A stretch of DNA of 64,000 nt from Streptomyces sp. NRRL WC-3618 (lineage in GTDB: Bacteria > Actinomycetota > Actinomycetes > Streptomycetales > Streptomycetaceae). The stretch spans positions 1 through 64,000 of the forward strand of contig NZ_LGDW01000270.1 in the NCBI RefSeq assembly GCF_001280005.1. The letters are read 5' to 3'. Made by a program: the position numbers and the translations under genes. The notes beneath the pieces were generated by a model. That model ran no database searches and was not told where the DNA came from. It was given only the letters and a program-made list of their open reading frames with translations. Below, one piece after another: positions 60,017 to 64,000 of the stretch; within the stretch, counting starts at the first letter, position 1, and the number at the start of each line of letters is the position of its first letter.

Positions 60017-61376
60017 GCGGCACTCCCCCGACGACCTCTTCGACGTACCCGTGGCACCGGCACCGCCGTGGCGGGGCGGGCGCCCCGAGGATCACCAACT
60101 CCCGTCCGTACGGGGCCTGCTGAGCGCCGATTTCACTGTCGTCGGCGCCGGTCTGGCCGGCCTCTCCACCGCCTACCACCTGCTGCGGTACGCACCCGGC
60201 GCCGATGTCGCCGTAGTCGACGCGGGCCATCCCGCAGCGGGCGCCAGCGGCCACGGCACCGGTCTCCTCGGCCCCCGGGCGGGTCCGCCGGTCGACCGCG
60301 CGCTGCGCCGCCACGGCCCGGACGCGGCCCGTCGAATGCACCGGGCCAGCGAGGACGCGGTGGCCGGCGCCCTGGAGCTGTGCCGCGTCCTGGACGTGCC
60401 GGTGCGCACCGGCGAGCAGCTCGTCGTGGCACGCTCACCGGAGGGACTGGCCCGGCTGTCGGGACAGGCGGCGGCCTATCGCGCCCTCGGCCTGGACGTA
60501 CTGTCCCTGTCGGCGGCCGGGGTGCGTGAGCGGATCGACGTGCCCTGTCAGGCGGGGCTCCTCCACCGGCACGCGGCCACCCTGGACCCCGCCCTGCTCA
60601 CCGCCGCCCTCGCCGGAGCCTGCGCTGCGGGCGGGGCGCGTCTGTACGGGCGTTCACCTGTCGTCGGTCACCACGCCACCGGGTCCGGCGGCACCCGGCT
60701 GCTCTTTCCGCACGGTGAACTCCGTACGCACGCCGGGGTGTTCGCGGTCAACGGCGGGGCCGACGCGCTCGGCCTGCCCGTCGGGACGGTGGCGCCGCTG
60801 GAGGTGCACGCCATCGCCACCGAGCCGTTGAAGCCGGCGACGCGTGAGGTGCTCGGGGAGGCGTCGGGGGCCTCGTGGGTCGATGCGGCGCGGCTGGCTC
60901 CTTACTTCCGGCTGACACCGGAAGGGCGGCTGGTGCTGGGCGGCGGGCGGGCCTCTTTGCCGGGGGCGCCGGGCGGTGCCGGGGAGCGGCGGGACGACAG
61001 GGCCCGGCGGGCGACCTGGCAGTGGCTGGCGGAGCGGATGCGGGCCCTGCACCCGCTCCTCGCCGACACGGCCGTCACGCATCGCTGGACCGGCCGTATC
61101 GGTGTGACTCTCGACGACCTGCCCGTGGTGGGCCCGCTCGCCCAGAGCCCGGGGATGTGGTTCGTCGGGGGGTGCTGCGGTCATGGGCTGGCTCTGTCCG
61201 TCGCCCACGGGGGGTATGTGGCGCGGCAGTTGCTGGGTTTCCGTGAGGTGGACGGCGGTCCGGCGCTGCCCTGGCATCGCTCGGCCGCGCCACGGCTGCC
61301 GCTCGGTGGAGCGGGGCGCGTGGTGTTGCGCCGCCATCTCGACCGGCTGGACCGCCGGGTGAGAAGTGCCGCGTGA
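60009..61376 (+). CDS. DAO-family FAD-dependent oxidoreductase
   Basis: A 455-residue flavoprotein. FAD motif VVGAGLAGLSTAYHLL near residue 45, then AGHPAAGASGHGTGLLG, and the C-terminal GRIGVTLDDLPVVGPL with FVGGCCGHGLALSVAHGG. This is the D-amino acid/glycine oxidase family, which oxidises C-N bonds in amino acids and imines. The first 40 residues are Pro-rich. It starts at ATG 60009 within the flavin reductase gene. The substrate is unknown. Confidence 0.87.
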   Translation: MGERHSPDDLFDVPVAPAPPWRGGRPEDHQLPSVRGLLSADFTVVGAGLAGLSTAYHLLRYAPGADVAVVDAGHPAAGASGHGTGLLGPRAGPPVDRALRRHGPDAARRMHRASEDAVAGALELCRVLDVPVRTGEQLVVARSPEGLARLSGQAAAYRALGLDVLSLSAAGVRERIDVPCQAGLLHRHAATLDPALLTAALAGACAAGGARLYGRSPVVGHHATGSGGTRLLFPHGELRTHAGVFAVNGGADALGLPVGTVAPLEVHAIATEPLKPATREVLGEASGASWVDAARLAPYFRLTPEGRLVLGGGRASLPGAPGGAGERRDDRARRATWQWLAERMRALHPLLADTAVTHRWTGRIGVTLDDLPVVGPLAQSPGMWFVGGCCGHGLALSVAHGGYVARQLLGFREVDGGPALPWHRSAAPRLPLGGAGRVVLRRHLDRLDRRVRSAA

Positions 61377-61483
61377 ACGGTGAACGCTGACACTCGCGCC
61401 CAAGTCCGCGCAAATCCACCCGAGGGGCGCCTCGGCGGGAGATCGTAAGACCTGGTGGAGACCGAGAAAGAGGGGGAAGGCCC

Positions 61484-62179
61484 ATGCCCGGCATGAAGGG
61501 CGGCGACATCATGACCAGAGGTCCCTACCAGCTGCTTCAGGAGAACTTCCGGCGCCCGATGGGTGCACCGGGCGCCTTGGTGGGGCATCTGATGACCGTG
61601 CAGCATCGAGGGCTCACCCAGTGGTCGGCGGAGCATCTGGACGTCCGCCGCACCCATCATGTGCTCGACCTCGGCTGCGGCAGCGGCATGGCCGTGGAAC
61701 TGCTGGCCCGGCGGGCCGAGTTGGGCTTCGTCGCGGGGCTCGACCACTCGCCCACCATGGTCCGCCAGGCGGTGCGGCGCAACGCCGCCGCCGTCGGCCG
61801 GGGGCGGGTCGCGATCCGGCAGGGGGACGTCGGTCAACTGCCGTACGAGGACGACGCGTTCGACCGCGTCAGTGCCATCGAGACGTTCTACTTCTGGCCG
61901 GATCCGCTGCGCGGACTCGCCGAGGCGTACCGAGTCCTCAAACCCGGCGGACAGTTGGCCGTCACCCTGGAGATGAGCCGGGAGGCGGCGGCCGTACCGA
62001 CGCTGACCCAGCGGTACTTCGGACGGCGCTTCACCGAGCGGTCCGAGCGGGACGGGCTGCGCATCCTGTCCGGCGCCGAAATCGTGGCGATGCTCGACGT
62101 CGCCGGTTTCAAGGACACCCGGTTCGTAGCCGAGCCCCGCCGTTCCCTCGGCTGGGTCTGCGCCCTCGGCAGCAAATGA
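61484..62179 (+). CDS. SAM-dependent methyltransferase
   Basis: A 231-residue class I methyltransferase: HHVLDLGCGSGMAVELLARR (motif I), GLDHSPTMVRQA, IRQGDVGQLPYEDDAFDRVS, YRVLKPGGQLAVTLEMS. It resembles the UbiE/Coq5-like Methyltransf_11 group, so O-, N- or C-methylation are all possible. GGGGGAAGG precedes the ATG. The stop overlaps the P450 start (ATGA), so the two act together. Confidence 0.9.
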   Translation: MPGMKGGDIMTRGPYQLLQENFRRPMGAPGALVGHLMTVQHRGLTQWSAEHLDVRRTHHVLDLGCGSGMAVELLARRAELGFVAGLDHSPTMVRQAVRRNAAAVGRGRVAIRQGDVGQLPYEDDAFDRVSAIETFYFWPDPLRGLAEAYRVLKPGGQLAVTLEMSREAAAVPTLTQRYFGRRFTERSERDGLRILSGAEIVAMLDVAGFKDTRFVAEPRRSLGWVCALGSK

Positions 62180-63651
62180 GCGGCCCGGTGAGCAGTGGGG
62201 TGAGTGGTGGGGTGAGTAGTCACGTGAGCAGTCAGGCGTGTGGGCGGGCGCGCCTCCATGGGAGCGCCCCGGCCGCGCCCGAGGTCGCCGGGCTGCCGGT
62301 CCTGGGCAGCGTGCTCGACTTCCGGCGGGACATCCTCGCCGCGATGCGCGCCGGCTGGCGGGAGGGCGGCGACCTCGTCCGCTACCGGCTCGGGCCCGTC
62401 TCCGTGCACGGCGTGTCCAGCCCGGAGCTGGCCGGCGAGGTGCTGACCGACAGCGCCGTCTACGGCAAGCTCGGCCCCGACAACCCGCTGCGCCTGGTGC
62501 TCGGCGAGGGCCTGCTGACCGGCGACGACCACGAGAGCTGGCTGACCAACCGGCGCATGATGCAGCCGATCTACGGCAAACAGGCCCTCACCTCCATGTT
62601 CTCCACGATGGCCGGCTCGGTCGAGGACCAGCTGACCCACCTGGCGGCCACCTACCGCACCGGTGACGCCGTCGATCTGCACACCGAGCTGATGCGGGTG
62701 ACGCTCGACATCGTCAGCCGGTGCATGTTCAGCACCGACATCAACGAAGGCCTCGGCGAACTCGGCCCGGACGCGGTGGACGTCGCGATCAACTTCGCCT
62801 TCGACCGGCTCCAGAACCCCTTCAGCCCGCCCACTCACTGGCCGACCCCACGCAACCGGCGGTTCCGTGAGGTCATGGACGGCATCGACGCCCTGATCCA
62901 CCGCATCATCCGCGAACGCCGGGCCGAGGCGGAGACGGCAGAGCCTGGCGTCCGGCGCGGGGATCTGCTGGACATGCTCCTCGACGCCCGGGACGAGGAC
63001 ACCGGCGTGGGCATGGACGACCGGCAGCTGCGCGATGAGGTGATCACCACGTTCGCCGCCGGTCACGAGACGACCGCGGTCACCCTCAGCTGGACCTTCT
63101 ACCTCCTCTCCCGCCACCGTGACGTCCTGGCGGCGGTCCAGCGCGAGATCGACGACGCCCTCGGCGGACGGCTGCCCACCGTCGACGACCTGCGCGCCAT
63201 GCCATACACACTGCAGGTCTTCGAGGAGTCTCTGCGGATGTACCCGTCGGCACCGATCGTTCCCCGACTGACCCTGAAGGACACCGAGTTGGGCGGCCAC
63301 CGGGTACCGGCGGGCTCACGTGTCCTGGTCAACCTGCACAACATCCACCGCCATCCGGCCCACTGGCCCGACGCGGAACGCTTCGACCCCGGCCGCTTCG
63401 GCGCCCAGCAGGATCCCGCGAGGGAGAAACGGCACCGGTTCGCCTATCTGCCCTTCGGCGCGGGGCCGCACCTGTGCATCGGCAAGCACTTCGCGCTCAT
63501 GGAGGCGCATCTGCTGCTCGCCGCGCTGCTGCAACGCTACGAGTTCCGGCATGTCCCGTCCCACCGGGTCGTCGACCACGCCACGATCACCCTGCGCCCC
63601 CGCTACGGCATGGTGATGACCCTGCACGACCGCCGCCCCCGCAACCCCTGA
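62176..63651 (+). CDS. Cytochrome P450
   Basis: A 491-residue P450 with all canonical motifs: I-helix FAAGHETTAVTLSW, K-helix EESLRMYP (ExxR intact), PERF-type DAERFDPGRF, and haem loop FGAGPHLCIGKHFA. The length and ESLRMYPSAP element recall CYP102/CYP4-like or fatty-acid/terpene-type P450s rather than short Streptomyces P450s. The N-terminus contains four imperfect VSSG-type repeats (12-bp units, 62185-62232), which may be non-functional or a start-site artefact; GTG starts occur within them. Coupled to the methyltransferase. Confidence 0.92.
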   Translation: MSGPVSSGVSGGVSSHVSSQACGRARLHGSAPAAPEVAGLPVLGSVLDFRRDILAAMRAGWREGGDLVRYRLGPVSVHGVSSPELAGEVLTDSAVYGKLGPDNPLRLVLGEGLLTGDDHESWLTNRRMMQPIYGKQALTSMFSTMAGSVEDQLTHLAATYRTGDAVDLHTELMRVTLDIVSRCMFSTDINEGLGELGPDAVDVAINFAFDRLQNPFSPPTHWPTPRNRRFREVMDGIDALIHRIIRERRAEAETAEPGVRRGDLLDMLLDARDEDTGVGMDDRQLRDEVITTFAAGHETTAVTLSWTFYLLSRHRDVLAAVQREIDDALGGRLPTVDDLRAMPYTLQVFEESLRMYPSAPIVPRLTLKDTELGGHRVPAGSRVLVNLHNIHRHPAHWPDAERFDPGRFGAQQDPAREKRHRFAYLPFGAGPHLCIGKHFALMEAHLLLAALLQRYEFRHVPSHRVVDHATITLRPRYGMVMTLHDRRPRNP

Positions 63652-63695
63652 AACCTCTCTGATTCCCGTCCACAGCAATGTATTTGGAGCCTCTG

Positions 63696-64000
63696 ATGGT
63701 GACGCGCCAGGACGATCCGAACCCCCGCCGGGGAGCGACCGATCCGCACACCCTGCCGCTCAACACGGTCCAGTACCATCCGGCCCGGCCGCAGGGCCAC
63801 TACGAGAGCTTCTACCAGCGCGGAAACCATCCCACCGAACCGCGCGCCTTCTGGATCCGCTACACCGTCTTCAGCCCGGCCGGGATGCCGGAGTCGGCCA
63901 TCGGTGAGCTGTGGGCGGTGTACTTCGACGGGGTGACGGGCCGGCATGTGGTCGCCAAGGAGGAGTATCCGATCGCCGAGTGCGACTTCCGGCGCGGCAC
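63696..64000 (+). CDS. AttH/CrtC-like lipocalin-fold protein (3' end outside window)
   Basis: The visible 101 residues include NTVQYHPARPQGHYESFYQR, AFWIRYTVFSPAGMPESAIG and ELWAVYFDGVTGRHVVAKEE. These resemble the N-terminal part of AttH/hydroxyneurosporene-synthase-like proteins, which have a paired lipocalin fold. Such proteins occur in natural product clusters. ATG 63696 has GGAG six bases upstream; an in-frame ATG at 63678 is less likely. It follows the P450 by 44 nt on the same strand. Confidence 0.65.
   Translation, partial: MVTRQDDPNPRRGATDPHTLPLNTVQYHPARPQGHYESFYQRGNHPTEPRAFWIRYTVFSPAGMPESAIGELWAVYFDGVTGRHVVAKEEYPIAECDFRRG

Overview
This 64 kb window is chromosomal DNA from a Streptomyces species. 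The evidence is the very high G+C with strong third-position bias, GTG/TTG starts, ATGA and GTGA gene overlaps, and marker genes found in streptomycetes: a conservon (cvnABCD plus a P450), three short chaplins, three rodlins, and a MelC1/MelC2 tyrosinase pair. The gene order resembles the region of the S. coelicolor chromosome that carries chaplins, melC, rodlins, a copper P-type ATPase and citA; this is from memory, not from a search. No tRNA, rRNA, CRISPR, IS element or prophage was seen.

Layout. 1-2.3 kb: 3' part of a 2,4-dienoyl-CoA reductase-like flavoenzyme and a PadR regulator. 2.4-6.5 kb (minus): a cvnA-B-C-D-E conservon whose P450 lacks the normal K-helix ExxR. 6.8-12.4 kb: an aerial-surface region with a DUF2087-like protein, two chaplins, a tyrosinase operon and three small secreted proteins of unknown function. 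12.7-23.4 kb (plus): a translationally coupled Wzx/Wzy-type exopolysaccharide operon (two GT4 enzymes, initiating sugar-phosphate transferase, polymerase, flippase, deacetylase, chain-length protein, BioF2/FemAB-like acyltransferase). It is followed by a convergent secreted GH26-like enzyme and an ATP-grasp/flavoprotein pair. 27.9-31.3 kb: a third chaplin and three rodlins with an LCP-family lipoprotein between them. 31.4-37.3 kb: a VWA lipoprotein, an ABC permease with an unusual hydrolase-ABC ATPase fusion, and a GNAT enzyme.

37.3-44.0 kb: a myo-inositol catabolic operon (iolC, IolJ-type aldolase, iolB remnant, iolD, mmsA) diverging from an IolE/IolI-type isomerase. 44.1-46.4 kb: a small MerR-like DNA-binding protein preceded by phased direct repeats, a GNAT enzyme, and an alcohol dehydrogenase broken by an imperfect internal duplication. 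46.5-49.2 kb: CsoR-type operator, copZ and copA. 49.2-49.9 kb: non-coding DNA with a pair of hairpins carrying six-G/six-C loops, a candidate small RNA. 49.9-53.7 kb: citrate synthase and a RecD2-type helicase. 53.7-56.5 kb: a secreted GH16 enzyme and a decayed ribose operon in which rbsK is intact but rbsB and rbsD are broken. 56.6-64 kb: a dihydrofolate reductase-like protein, a membrane protein with a DUF2156-like partner, and a plus-strand run of tailoring-type enzymes (SRPBCC, flavin reductase, DAO-type oxidase, methyltransferase, P450, AttH/CrtC-like protein) that leaves the window.

Two themes stand out. One is a cell-surface island in which a Wzx/Wzy polysaccharide operon sits among chaplin, rodlin, LCP and secreted-protein genes. 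The other is gene decay in accessory catabolic operons (iolB, rbsB, rbsD, adh).
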